Source of the DNA: Streptomyces sp. BV286
GTDB lineage: Bacteria; Actinomycetota; Actinomycetes; Streptomycetales; Streptomycetaceae
Assembly: GCF_019090165.1 (NCBI RefSeq)
Contig: NZ_JAHRIB010000028.1
Coordinates: forward strand, 1-64,000
Direction: 5' to 3'
DNA: 64,000 bases
Part shown: in pieces, positions 44,267 to 52,532 of the stretch
Position numbering within the stretch: the stretch's first letter is position 1
How the letters are laid out: the number at the start of each line of letters is the position of its first letter
The notes under the pieces: model-generated
Seen by the model: only the letters and a program-made list of their open reading frames with translations
What the model was told of the DNA's origin: nothing
Databases searched by the model: none
Position numbers and translations under genes: made by a program

Positions 44267-45268
44267 GTGAACAGTCCCCCCTGGTCACAGGAACTGCTGA
44301 AGATGAGCGATCTGATCACCCCCATGGCGATCAGAGTGGCTGCCACGCTCGGACTCTCGGATCACATGGCGGCCGGAGCGGTCACCGTCGAGGAACTGGC
44401 CCACGAGGCGGCCGTGGACCCCGTCGCGCTGGGCCGTCTCCTCGGCCACCTGGTGAACGCCGGCATCTACCGGCCGCTGCCCGACGGGGGATACGGGCCG
44501 ACGGAGCTCGGCGCCCTGCTGCGCGAGGACGTCCCGGGGTCGGGCCGGGACTGGCTTCGGCTCGACGGTCCGACCGGCCGGGGCGAGACCGCGGTGTTCC
44601 GGTTGCTCGACGCCGTGCGTTCCGGCGATCCCGTCTACTCCGCGCTGTACGGCAAGGAGTTCTGGACGGACGTCGAGTCGGACGGCGCGCTCGCGGACTC
44701 CTTCGCCCGGCGGATGGCCGCGAGCATGCAGTGGGTGATCCCCGAACTGCTGGCACAGGGCGAGTGGCGGTCGGTACGGCACGTCGTCGACGTGGGCGGC
44801 GGCAGCGGCAACCTGCTCGCGGCCGTGGTCGGTGCCACGCCCGGGGCGAAGGGAACACTCCTCGACCTGGCCGGGCCCGCGGCGGCCGCCGAGCGGGACT
44901 TCGCGGCCGCCGGCCTCCAGGACCGCTGTCACGCCGTGGTCGGCAGCTTCTTCGATCCGCTGCCCGCCGACGGCGATGTGTATCTGCTGGCGAACGTGCT
45001 GCTCAACTGGCCCGACGAGCGGGCGGCCGACATCCTCCGGCGGTGCGCCGAGGCCGTCCCCGCGGGCGGCCGGGTCATGGTCCTCGAGGGACTGCTCGAC
45101 GTGCAGACGGACCAGACCGACCTGGACCTGCGGATGCTCGTCTATCTGGGCGGGCGGATGCGCACCACGGAGCAGCTGCGCGAGCTGGCGGCCAAGGCCG
45201 GACTCTCCCTGCGCCGGGTGGTCAGTCTGGGCCCGGTGCGCTCGCTCGCCGAGTTCGAACCGGCCTGA
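44267..45268 (+). CDS. SAM-dependent O-methyltransferase (DnrK/RdmB/TcmN-C-like family)
   Basis: This 333-residue protein has an N-terminal winged-helix dimerisation domain (about 10-95, MSDLITPMAIRVAATLGLSD) and a Rossmann methyltransferase domain. The SAM loop is VVDVGGGSGNLLAAVV (about 166-181), followed by LLDL acidic, DPLPADGDVYLLANVLLNWP and VLEGLLD. The family methylates phenolic hydroxyls of aromatic polyketides, though members such as RdmB have become hydroxylases. The start is GTG 44267 with GAGGACGA upstream. It lies 66 bases after the flavin hydroxylase and is probably co-transcribed. Confidence 0.9.
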   Translation: MNSPPWSQELLKMSDLITPMAIRVAATLGLSDHMAAGAVTVEELAHEAAVDPVALGRLLGHLVNAGIYRPLPDGGYGPTELGALLREDVPGSGRDWLRLDGPTGRGETAVFRLLDAVRSGDPVYSALYGKEFWTDVESDGALADSFARRMAASMQWVIPELLAQGEWRSVRHVVDVGGGSGNLLAAVVGATPGAKGTLLDLAGPAAAAERDFAAAGLQDRCHAVVGSFFDPLPADGDVYLLANVLLNWPDERAADILRRCAEAVPAGGRVMVLEGLLDVQTDQTDLDLRMLVYLGGRMRTTEQLRELAAKAGLSLRRVVSLGPVRSLAEFEPA

Positions 45269-45523
45269 CCCGTACGGAAGGTCACTCCCGGCCCCGCGCG
45301 GGCCATCCCGCGAGAACCCGTCCCCCGGGCACTGTCCCGTCCCGGCGTCCGGCAAGCGGCCCTGTGAGGCGCTCCCGACGCACCGCCGCCGCCCATGGGC
45401 CGCGGCCCCGGGACGCCGCACGACGTACGACCGGCCCGCCCGTCATCGCCCACCCATCGGCAACTGCTCACCACCGCACGACCCACCCCAGACGCATCAC
45501 GCAACACACAGAGGAGCACGTCC

Positions 45524-46501
45524 ATGCGCATCGTCCGGCACCACGAGTTCGGCGCCCCTTCGGTACTGCACGTCGAAGAGGCGGACAAGCCGGTCCCCGG
45601 CCCCGGTGAGGTGCTGATCCGCACCGAGGCCGTCGGCGTCAACTTCGCCGAGTGCCAGCGCCGGCAGGGCATCCCCGTCGGCGGTCCCGCCACTCTTCCC
45701 GGCTCGCCGGGCGGTGACGTGGCGGGCATCGTGGAGCAGGTCGGCGAGGGCGTCGAGCAGGTGAGCGTCGGTGACCGGGTGGTCACCGGTGTCGCCGCCG
45801 ACGGGTACGCCGAGTACGTGGTCACCCACGCCGACTGGCTGTTCGCCGTCCCCGAGGGGATCGGCGCCGGCCAGGCCACGTCGCTGCCCATCCCCGGCCA
45901 GACCGCCTACCACGTGATCACCACCGCCGCGCGGCTGCAGGCCGGTGAATCCGTGCTGATCACCGCCGCGGCGGGTGGCATCGGCCACCTGCTGGTCCAG
46001 ATGGCCAAGGTGCTCGGGGCGGGCCGGATCATCGCGGCGGCCCGTGGCGCGGACAAGCTCGCCTTCGCCGCCTCGCTCGGCGCGGACGTCACCGTCGACT
46101 ACAGCGAGGACGGCTGGGAGGAGAAGGTCCGGGCCGCCACTGACGGCCGGGGCGTGGACGTCGTCCTGGAGACCGTGGGCGGAGACGTCCTCACCAAGTG
46201 CGTGAACCTGACCGCCCAGTTCGGCCGGACGGTCGTGTACGGCGCGGCGGGCGGCGAGCTGCCGGCCATCGAGGTCAGCGACATCTTCGACAACCGCACG
46301 GTCATGGGCTTCAGCATGTGGGGCGTCATGCGCAACCAGCCGGACGTCATGGCCCGCGGTGCGCGGGAGCTGCTGGACATGGTGAGCTCCGGCAAGGTCC
46401 GTCCCGTGGTGCACGCCGAGCTGCCGCTGAAGGACGCCGCGGCGGCGCACGAGCTGATGGAGTCGCGCTCCCAGCTCGGCCGCGTGGTCCTCGTGCCCTG
46501 A
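45524..46501 (+). CDS. Zinc-independent quinone oxidoreductase, copy 1
   Basis: This 325-residue medium-chain reductase is of the zeta-crystallin/QOR type. The N-terminal GroES-like domain begins MRIVRHHEFGAPSVLHVEE, no zinc-binding cysteines are present, and the NADPH-binding loop AAAGGIGHLLVQMAKVLGAG (about 148-167) follows QTAYHVITTAARL. QORs reduce quinones with NADPH. Here it may reduce a polyketide quinone or protect against quinone redox cycling. It is paralogous to the gene at 46667 (identical stretches such as ATDGRGVDVVLETVGGD), so the pair arose by tandem duplication. ATG 45524 follows GAGGAG. Confidence 0.9.
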   Translation: MRIVRHHEFGAPSVLHVEEADKPVPGPGEVLIRTEAVGVNFAECQRRQGIPVGGPATLPGSPGGDVAGIVEQVGEGVEQVSVGDRVVTGVAADGYAEYVVTHADWLFAVPEGIGAGQATSLPIPGQTAYHVITTAARLQAGESVLITAAAGGIGHLLVQMAKVLGAGRIIAAARGADKLAFAASLGADVTVDYSEDGWEEKVRAATDGRGVDVVLETVGGDVLTKCVNLTAQFGRTVVYGAAGGELPAIEVSDIFDNRTVMGFSMWGVMRNQPDVMARGARELLDMVSSGKVRPVVHAELPLKDAAAAHELMESRSQLGRVVLVP

Positions 46502-46540
46502 ACCCCTTCCGGGTCTTGATTTTCTGCATTGATATGTAGG

Positions 46541-46570
46541 TTGACAAACACATGCTGTCAAGCATGTAAT
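46541..46570 (+). promoter_or_regulatory. Promoter with an operator between -35 and -10, before quinone oxidoreductase copy 2
   Basis: TTGACA (46541-46546) and TGTAAT (46565-46570) are spaced 18 bases. Between and overlapping them lies a perfect inverted repeat ACATGCT-GTCA-AGCATGT (46550-46567). Binding there would block RNA polymerase. The arms share ATGCT/AGCAT with the repeat at 42605-42638. Confidence 0.75.
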
Positions 46571-46666
46571 TGTCTTCGGTAACCCGTACCCCCGTAACCC
46601 GGATCCCTGGGCGGAGCCGCGGCGACCAACTGCGGCTCGACAACACCTCCTAGTTGGGAGAACACC

Positions 46667-47644
46667 ATGCGAATCGTCCGCCACTACGAGCACGGAGCCC
46701 CCTCGGTGCTGCGTATCGAAGAGGCGGAGAAGCCGCAGCCCGGACCGGGCGAAGTGCTGATCCGCACAGAAGCCGTCGGCGTCACGTTCGCCGAGGTGCA
46801 GCGCCGCCAGGGCATCCCGATCGGCGGCCACGCCGCGCTTCCCGGTGCCCCCGGTGGTGACGTCGCCGGAACCGTCGAGGCACTCGGCGAGGGTGTCACC
46901 GCCTTCGGGGTCGGCGACCGCATCGTGGTCGACGTCGACCACAGCGCGTACGCCGACCACGTGGTCGCCGACGCCGGCTGGGCCATCGCCATCCCGGACA
47001 CCATGGACGCCGCCGAGGCCACCCTGCTGCCCAGCCCGGCCCAGACCGCGTACCACGCCATCAAGGAGGCCGGCCGGCTCGAACCCGGTGAGTCGATCCT
47101 GATCGACGCCGCCTCGGGGGGAGTGGGCCACCTCGCCGTGCAGATCGCCAAGGCGATGGGCGCGGGCAAGGTGATCGCCACCGCCAGCACCCGGGCCAAG
47201 CTGGACTTCGTCCGTGAGCTCGGTGCGGACGTCACCGTCAACTACACGGACGACGACTGGGACGAGCAGGTCAAGGCCGCGACCGACGGCCGGGGCGTGG
47301 ACGTCGTCCTGGAGACCGTCGGCGGCGACATCCTCACCAAGAGTGTCGCCCTCACCGCCCAGTTCGGCCGGCTGGTCTTCTACGGCTCGGCCAGCGGCGA
47401 CATCCAGCCCATCCACCCGCTGATGCTCAGCCGGATGAAGACCGTGGCCGGATTCGCCCTGTACGCCATGCTCTACAACAAGCCCGAGGCCATCGCGGCA
47501 GGCCAGCGTGATCTGCTCGACATGATCGCCACCGGCAAGGTGCGCCCGATCGTGCACGAGCGCCTCGGACTGGAAGACGCCGTCAAGGCGCACGAACTGA
47601 TGGAGGCCAGAGCTCAGCTCGGCAAGGTCGTGCTCGTCCCGTGA
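46667..47644 (+). CDS. Zinc-independent quinone oxidoreductase, copy 2
   Basis: This 325-residue paralogue of the gene at 45524 has the same domain layout: MRIVRHYEHGAPSVLRIEEA at the start, a dinucleotide loop AASGGVGHLAVQIAKAMGAG (about 147-166), and no zinc ligands. Differences concentrate in the substrate side (IQPIHPLMLSRMKTVAGFAL), so the two may act on different quinones. Unlike copy 1 it has its own consensus-like promoter with an internal operator (46541-46570), suggesting induction by a redox or quinone signal while copy 1 is read from the upstream unit. ATG 46667 follows GGGAG. Confidence 0.9.
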   Translation: MRIVRHYEHGAPSVLRIEEAEKPQPGPGEVLIRTEAVGVTFAEVQRRQGIPIGGHAALPGAPGGDVAGTVEALGEGVTAFGVGDRIVVDVDHSAYADHVVADAGWAIAIPDTMDAAEATLLPSPAQTAYHAIKEAGRLEPGESILIDAASGGVGHLAVQIAKAMGAGKVIATASTRAKLDFVRELGADVTVNYTDDDWDEQVKAATDGRGVDVVLETVGGDILTKSVALTAQFGRLVFYGSASGDIQPIHPLMLSRMKTVAGFALYAMLYNKPEAIAAGQRDLLDMIATGKVRPIVHERLGLEDAVKAHELMEARAQLGKVVLVP

Positions 47645-47859
47645 CCGCCGGTTCCCGACCGGCCGCCTCCTGACCCACGTGGCCGGTCACGATCCACCCC
47701 CGTTCGTGACCGGCCACCCGCCGTACGGCACGCGTCGCGTGCCGTACGGCGGAACCCGCAGCAATCCCCCTACGGACCCCACACCGCAGACGACGCCGGC
47801 CGATCGTGGCCGGCGGGACGGGGATGGCACCCACTTCCGAAGCCCGAAAGGCTAAATCC

Positions 47860-49458
47860 GTGCCCTCCCGGACAACAGGGGCAGGCGGCCCGCTCACCGC
47901 TGCCGGCCCCGCTCCCGAGACCCGTATCAAGCCCGTCATCGCCGCCTGCCTGCTGGCCGTCTTCCTGGCCATGCTGGACTCGCAGATCGTCGCCACCGCC
48001 CTGCCCCGTATCGTCGGGGACCTCGGCGGCCTCGACGTCTTCGCCTGGGTGACGACCGCGTACATCATCGCGGCCAGTGTCACCACGCCCGTCTACGGCA
48101 AGCTGAGCGACCTTTTCGGCCGGAAGAAGATCTTCCTGACCGCCGTGACGGTGTTCCTCGTCGGCTCCGCCCTGAGCGGAGCCGCCCAGACCATGGAACA
48201 GCTCATCCTGTTCCGCACCCTGCAGGGCATCGGGGCCGGCGGTCTCTTCGTCTCCGTGCTCGCCATCATCGGGGAACTGTTCAACCCCCGTGAAGCAGCC
48301 AAGTACTTCAACCTCTTCGGCATCGTCTTCGCCCTCGCCGCGCTCTCCGGGCCCGCCGTCGGCGGTGCGCTCACCGACCTGCTGAGCTGGCACTGGGTCT
48401 TCCTGATCAACCTGCCCGTGGGCGTCGTGATCCTCGTGCTGGTCTCCACCTGTCTGCATCTGCCCGCCACCAACCGGGCCGCGCACATCGACTACACCGG
48501 ATTCGCCCTGCTCAGCGCCGCGATCGTCGCGCTCACCCTGGCGGCCGGCTGGGGCGGGGTGAAGTACGACTGGCTGGACCCGCGCATCCTCGGGCTGGCC
48601 GCCGCGGCGGTGCTGCTCGCCGTACTGTTCGTGTTCGCCGAGCGCCGGGCCGCCGAACCCGTCATTCCGCTGCACCTCTTCCGCGACTCCACCTTCAGCG
48701 TCAGCGTGCTGGTCAGCGTCGCGGCCGGCATCGTCTTCCTCGGAGCGGTCAACTTCCTGGCGCTGTACATCCAGGTGGTGACCGGTGCCAGCCCGACCAT
48801 GTCCGGCGTGGTGCTGCTGCCCATGATGTTCGGCCTGGTCGCCTCCTCCGTCGTCAGCGGCAGGGCGATCACCCAGACCGGCCGGTACAAGTGGTATCCC
48901 GTGCTCAGCATGGTCATCGGCATCGCCGGGGCGCTGCTGCTGTCCACCATGGACACCGGGACGCCCCGAGGCGTGGTCATCGCCTACATGCTGGTCTTCG
49001 GCATCGCGGCGGGCCTGAACATGCAGGTCCTCACGATGGCCGCGCAGAACACCGCGCCCCGCGACGACATCGGCGCCGTGCACGCCACCGTGTCCTTCGC
49101 GCGGCAGCTCGGCACCACCGTGGGCATCTCGTTGTTCGCCTCGATCTTCTACAACCGGCTCACCGAGGAGATCGCCGACCGGGTGCCCGCGGACGCCCTG
49201 AGCGGCATGGACCCCGACGCACTGGCATCGAGCGAGGCGCTGGACAAGCTCGCCGAGCCGGTGCGGCACGCCGTCGAGCAGGCGTACGCCGCCGCGCTCA
49301 CCCCGGTGTTCCTCACCGCCGTGCCGGTCCTCTGCCTGGGGCTGCTGGCCGCCCTGTCGATGAAGAACCTTCCGCTGCGCTCCTGGGACCATGGGGGCCA
49401 CGAGGAATCCGGCGAGACCGCCGGCGCCCCGGAGGCCGGTCCGGCCGAGAAGAGCTGA
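47860..49458 (+). CDS. DHA2-family MFS exporter (14 TM, EmrB/QacA type)
   Basis: This 532-residue drug:proton antiporter has 14 predicted membrane helices. Motif C-like and family signatures include LDSQIVATALPRIVGDLGG after helix 1 (motif D1), GKLSDLFGRKKIFLT (motif A, loop 2-3), LQGIGAGGLF (motif B) and GPAVGGALTD (motif C, antiporter). It probably exports the cluster product and gives self-resistance. GTG 47860 is chosen for its GAAAGG at good spacing; ATG 47824 in frame is an alternative. A long hairpin ends the unit at 49473. Confidence 0.9.
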   Translation: MPSRTTGAGGPLTAAGPAPETRIKPVIAACLLAVFLAMLDSQIVATALPRIVGDLGGLDVFAWVTTAYIIAASVTTPVYGKLSDLFGRKKIFLTAVTVFLVGSALSGAAQTMEQLILFRTLQGIGAGGLFVSVLAIIGELFNPREAAKYFNLFGIVFALAALSGPAVGGALTDLLSWHWVFLINLPVGVVILVLVSTCLHLPATNRAAHIDYTGFALLSAAIVALTLAAGWGGVKYDWLDPRILGLAAAAVLLAVLFVFAERRAAEPVIPLHLFRDSTFSVSVLVSVAAGIVFLGAVNFLALYIQVVTGASPTMSGVVLLPMMFGLVASSVVSGRAITQTGRYKWYPVLSMVIGIAGALLLSTMDTGTPRGVVIAYMLVFGIAAGLNMQVLTMAAQNTAPRDDIGAVHATVSFARQLGTTVGISLFASIFYNRLTEEIADRVPADALSGMDPDALASSEALDKLAEPVRHAVEQAYAAALTPVFLTAVPVLCLGLLAALSMKNLPLRSWDHGGHEESGETAGAPEAGPAEKS

Positions 49459-49472
49459 CCGGGCCCGCTCCC

Positions 49473-49514
49473 ACCCGAGAGCCGCCCTCCCGCAAGGGAG
49501 GGCGGCTCTCGGGT
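49473..49514 (+). terminator. Long terminator hairpin after the exporter gene
   Basis: A 19-bp perfect stem (ACCCGAGAGCCGCCCTCCC with its complement) closes a GCAA tetraloop. There is no T-run. It lies 15 bases after the stop. Confidence 0.85.
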
Positions 49515-49551
49515 GTGTGGCCTCCGCGCCCCCGGCGTCGCTTCAGCGCCC

Positions 49552-49584
49552 TTCGAGCCCGAATCGACGTCCCGAGGACATCGT
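49552..49584 (+). promoter_or_regulatory. SARP-type promoter before the O-methyltransferase/monooxygenase pair
   Basis: TTCGAGC (49552-49558) and ATCGACG (49563-49569) repeat with an 11-bp period. Nine bases later CATCGT (49579-49584) can serve as -10. The layout equals the sites at 38184, 54243 and 59718. Confidence 0.6.
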
Positions 49585-49602
49585 CGGCACTGCACAAGGA
49601 CG

Positions 49603-49656
49603 CGTGCACGGCGCGCACGACACGGCACGCACGACACGGCGCGCACCACGCAGGAC
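49603..49656 (+). repeat. Imperfect tandem repeat in the leader of the 49697 gene
   Basis: CACGGC(G/A)CGCACGACA is repeated about three times between 49605 and 49650, with a shorter CACGGCGCGCACCACG end. It lies in the transcribed leader and is not translated in any supported frame. Confidence 0.5.
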
Positions 49657-49696
49657 GCATGCCGAACGACAGGCAGAGGCAGACCAGGAGGCTCGT

Positions 49697-50740
49697 GTGA
49701 CAACGACCGAAGACCCGCAGACGGCTCCGGCGGTCGATCCCGGCCCGCTGATCCGGCTGACCATCGCCGACTGCGCCGCCAAGGTGCTGCACAGCGCGGT
49801 GACCCTCGGAGTGTTCGGCGCGCTCGCCGAGGGCCGCCCCGCGGACTCGGCCGAGCTGGCCCGGCACACCGGGATGCACCACCAGATGGCCCCGGACTTC
49901 CTGGACGCGCTGGTCGGTCTGGGGCTGCTGGAGCGCACGGAGGACCGCTACCGCAACTCCCCGCTGGCCCAGGCCTATCTGGTGCCGGACTCCTCCTCGT
50001 ACCTCGGTGGCTTCGTCGAGCTCACCAACGAGACGCTGTACGGGACCTGGGGCCGGCTCACCGAGGCGCTGCGCTCCGGTGAGCCCCAGCACCTGGACCC
50101 CGACAAGGGCGGCTTCGTCGGCAGCCGGCACACGGACCCCGCCAAGATGAAGCGGTTCCTCGCCGGACTCGACGCGTACAGCGACCGGATGGGCTCGGAA
50201 CTCGCCCGGCGCGTCGACTGGAGCCGCCACTCCTCGTTCGTCGACCTCGGCGGTGCGCGCGGCAATCTCGCGGCCGTGCTGGTGGGTGCGCATCCGCACC
50301 TGGAGGCGACCTGCTTCGACCTGGAGCGGACGCGGCCGCTGTTCACCGAGCACGTCGGGGGTCTGGGCCTGGCCGACCGGATCGCCTTCGCCGGCGGTGA
50401 CTTCTTCACCGACCCGATCCCGTCGGCCGACGTCGTCGTACTCGGCCACATCCTGCACGGCTTCCACACCGGGCGGCGGCGCGAGCTGATCCGCCGGGTC
50501 TTCGAGGCGGTGCGGCCCGGCGGCACGGTGCTCGTCTACGACCGGATGATCGACGACGACCGCAGCGACCCGGAGCGGCTCCTCAGCAGCCTCCACATGA
50601 GGCTGGTCAGCCCCGACGGCTCCGAGTACCGGGTGGCGGACTGCCGCTCCTGGCTGCGCGATGCGGGCTTCACCGACGGCACCGCGGAGCCCCTGCTCGG
50701 CACTCACACCCTGGTCACCGCCCACAAGGAGGCAGCATGA
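49697..50740 (+). CDS. SAM-dependent O-methyltransferase (methyltransferase family 2)
   Basis: This 347-residue protein has a helical dimerisation domain (about 15-110, LIRLTIADCAAKVLHSAVTLGVFGAL quoted in part) and a Rossmann domain. The SAM loop reads FVDLGGARGNLAAVLVG (about 182-198), with Arg in place of the usual Ser/Thr. FDLERTRPLF and FFTDPIPSADVVVLGHILHG (about 237-256) follow, the last with the HILH in the region of the catalytic His. It probably methylates a phenol of the polyketide. GTG 49697 has AGGAGG 6-7 bases upstream. Its stop overlaps the next monooxygenase start (ATGA), so both are driven by the SARP-type promoter at 49552. Confidence 0.88.
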   Translation: MTTTEDPQTAPAVDPGPLIRLTIADCAAKVLHSAVTLGVFGALAEGRPADSAELARHTGMHHQMAPDFLDALVGLGLLERTEDRYRNSPLAQAYLVPDSSSYLGGFVELTNETLYGTWGRLTEALRSGEPQHLDPDKGGFVGSRHTDPAKMKRFLAGLDAYSDRMGSELARRVDWSRHSSFVDLGGARGNLAAVLVGAHPHLEATCFDLERTRPLFTEHVGGLGLADRIAFAGGDFFTDPIPSADVVVLGHILHGFHTGRRRELIRRVFEAVRPGGTVLVYDRMIDDDRSDPERLLSSLHMRLVSPDGSEYRVADCRSWLRDAGFTDGTAEPLLGTHTLVTAHKEAA

Positions 50741-52368
50741 AGCAGGACCGCGCGGCAGAGCGCCACCGGACGCCCGTGCTCATCGTCGGGGGCGGGCTGA
50801 CCGGACTGTCCGCGGCCGTCTTCCTCGCCCACCACGGCGTCCGGGTCACCCTGGTCGAACGCCATCCGGACACCTCCACCCACCCCAAGGCCCGCGCCAT
50901 CAACCCGCGGACGATGGAGCTGTACCGCGCGGTCGGGATGGAGGAGCGGGTACGGGCCGGGCGTTCCCCCATCTCCGGCAACACCGATCTGGTGCACGTC
51001 GAGAGCCTCGCGGGCAAGGAGCGCGTGCGGATGCCGAACGCCTCCCCCGAGGACATCGGCCGGATCAGTCCCACCCAGTGGACGCTGATCGACCAGAACC
51101 AGCTGGAGCCGATCCTGCGGGAACGCGCCGTCGAGGCCGGTGTCGACGTCCGCTTCCACACGCGCGTCGACGCGGTCGAGGAGTACGGGGGCGGGGTACT
51201 GGTGCGCGTCACCGACCTGTCCACCGGCGGCAGTTCGGAGATCGACGCCCAGTACGTGATCGCGGCGGACGGCAGCCGCAGTCCGCTGCGCGAGATGCTG
51301 GGCATCGGGGCGCACGGCCGGGGCACCATCACCAACCTCGTCAGCTTCTTCTTCGAGGCCGACCTCACCGAGGCGCTGCGCGGCCGCCGGATCATCGCCG
51401 CGTACGTCAACAACCCCGAGGTGCGCGGCACGATCATCCCCATCGACAACGACCGCCGCTGGGTCATCAACGTCTCCTTCTCCCCCGAACAGGGCCAGAG
51501 CGCCGAGGACTTCACCGAGGACCGCTGCACCGCCCTGGTGCGGGCCGCGGTCGGGGTGCCCGACCTCGCGCTGAAGATCGAGTCCGTGGACATGCCGGCG
51601 TGGGACATCTCCGCGCGCGTGGCGGACACCTTCGCGACCCGGCGGGTGTTCGTCGCCGGTGACGCCGCCCATGTGATGCCCCCCACCGGTGCGTTCGGTG
51701 CCAGCACCGGCATCCAGGACGCGTACAACCTGGCCTGGAAGCTGGCCCTGGTGCTGTCGGGCACGGCGGGGCCGGGGCTGCTGGAGAGCTACGACGCCGA
51801 GCGCCGCCCGGTGGCCGAGGAGACCGTCCGCCAGGCGATGCTGCGGTTCGCGGTGCGGGAGGGCAAGCAGTACCAGGAGGTCGCCGCCGAACTGCTGGAC
51901 GAGACGACCATGACCTTCGGCTACTGCTATCGCTCCGGTGCCTTCACCGCGGAGGAGGGCGCCCCCGACGCGATCGTCGAGGACCCCGAGCACCCCGGTG
52001 CCCGGCCCGGAGCACGGGCCCCGCACCTGGAACTCGACGGTCCCGAGGGCCCGCTGGCCGTCATCGACCTGTTCGGTGACGGGTTCACCCTGCTCGTCGA
52101 CGAGGCGGCGGGACCGTGGACCGGGGCGGTGGAACGGGAGGCCGCGCAGCTGGGCGTCGCCCTGAAGGCGGTTCGCATCGGCCGTGGAACCACGGTGTGG
52201 GACCCGGACGGATCCTTCCGCAGGCGCTACGGCCTGCTGGCCGGCGGGGCCGTTCTGGTGCGGCCCGACGGATTCGTCGGCTGGCGCACCACCGCGGGCC
52301 GCTCCGGCCCGGTCGACCGGGCCGCGGTCACCGCGCTGCGGGCGATCCTGGACCGGACCCAGGGCTGA
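50737..52368 (+). CDS. FAD-dependent aromatic monooxygenase (PHBH family)
   Basis: This 543-residue flavin hydroxylase has VLIVGGGLTGLSAAVFLAHH (about 14-33), the DG motif AADGSRSPLRE, the GD motif VFVAGDAAHVMPPTGAFG (about 307-324), and a thioredoxin-like C-terminal domain ending GGAVLVRPDGFVGWRTT. It is the closest relative, within the window, of the proteins at 40290 and 52533. Members of this group do ring hydroxylation or Baeyer-Villiger-type ring opening in pentangular and xanthone pathways, and which reaction applies here cannot be read from the sequence. It is coupled to the O-methyltransferase by a 4-base overlap and followed by a long terminator. Confidence 0.9.
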   Translation: MKQDRAAERHRTPVLIVGGGLTGLSAAVFLAHHGVRVTLVERHPDTSTHPKARAINPRTMELYRAVGMEERVRAGRSPISGNTDLVHVESLAGKERVRMPNASPEDIGRISPTQWTLIDQNQLEPILRERAVEAGVDVRFHTRVDAVEEYGGGVLVRVTDLSTGGSSEIDAQYVIAADGSRSPLREMLGIGAHGRGTITNLVSFFFEADLTEALRGRRIIAAYVNNPEVRGTIIPIDNDRRWVINVSFSPEQGQSAEDFTEDRCTALVRAAVGVPDLALKIESVDMPAWDISARVADTFATRRVFVAGDAAHVMPPTGAFGASTGIQDAYNLAWKLALVLSGTAGPGLLESYDAERRPVAEETVRQAMLRFAVREGKQYQEVAAELLDETTMTFGYCYRSGAFTAEEGAPDAIVEDPEHPGARPGARAPHLELDGPEGPLAVIDLFGDGFTLLVDEAAGPWTGAVEREAAQLGVALKAVRIGRGTTVWDPDGSFRRRYGLLAGGAVLVRPDGFVGWRTTAGRSGPVDRAAVTALRAILDRTQG

Positions 52369-52376
52369 CGCGGCTG

Positions 52377-52417
52377 AGCGGGGTCCGGCACACCGAGGGG
52401 GTGTGCCGGACCCCGCT
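52377..52417 (+). terminator. Terminator after the 50737 monooxygenase
   Basis: An 18-bp perfect stem AGCGGGGTCCGGCACACC with its complement at 52400-52417 has a 5-base loop. It begins 9 bases after the stop codon. Confidence 0.88.
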
Positions 52418-52476
52418 CACCCGCGGCACGGTCCGCCGTACCCATCTCGGGCTATCCCGCCGCGCCGGACGCGGAA

Positions 52477-52510
52477 GGCCGCGGTGCTCCTTCTAAGGAG
52501 CACCGCGGCC
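52477..52510 (-). terminator. Terminator after the minus-strand monooxygenase
   Basis: A 16-bp stem GGCCGCGGTGCTCCTT / AAGGAGCACCGCGGCC with a 2-base gap (CT) lies 23 bases downstream of the minus-strand gene at 52533. With the hairpin at 52377 it insulates two convergent units. Confidence 0.82.
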
Positions 52511-52532
52511 GTGGCGTGTGCGGCGGCGGGCG

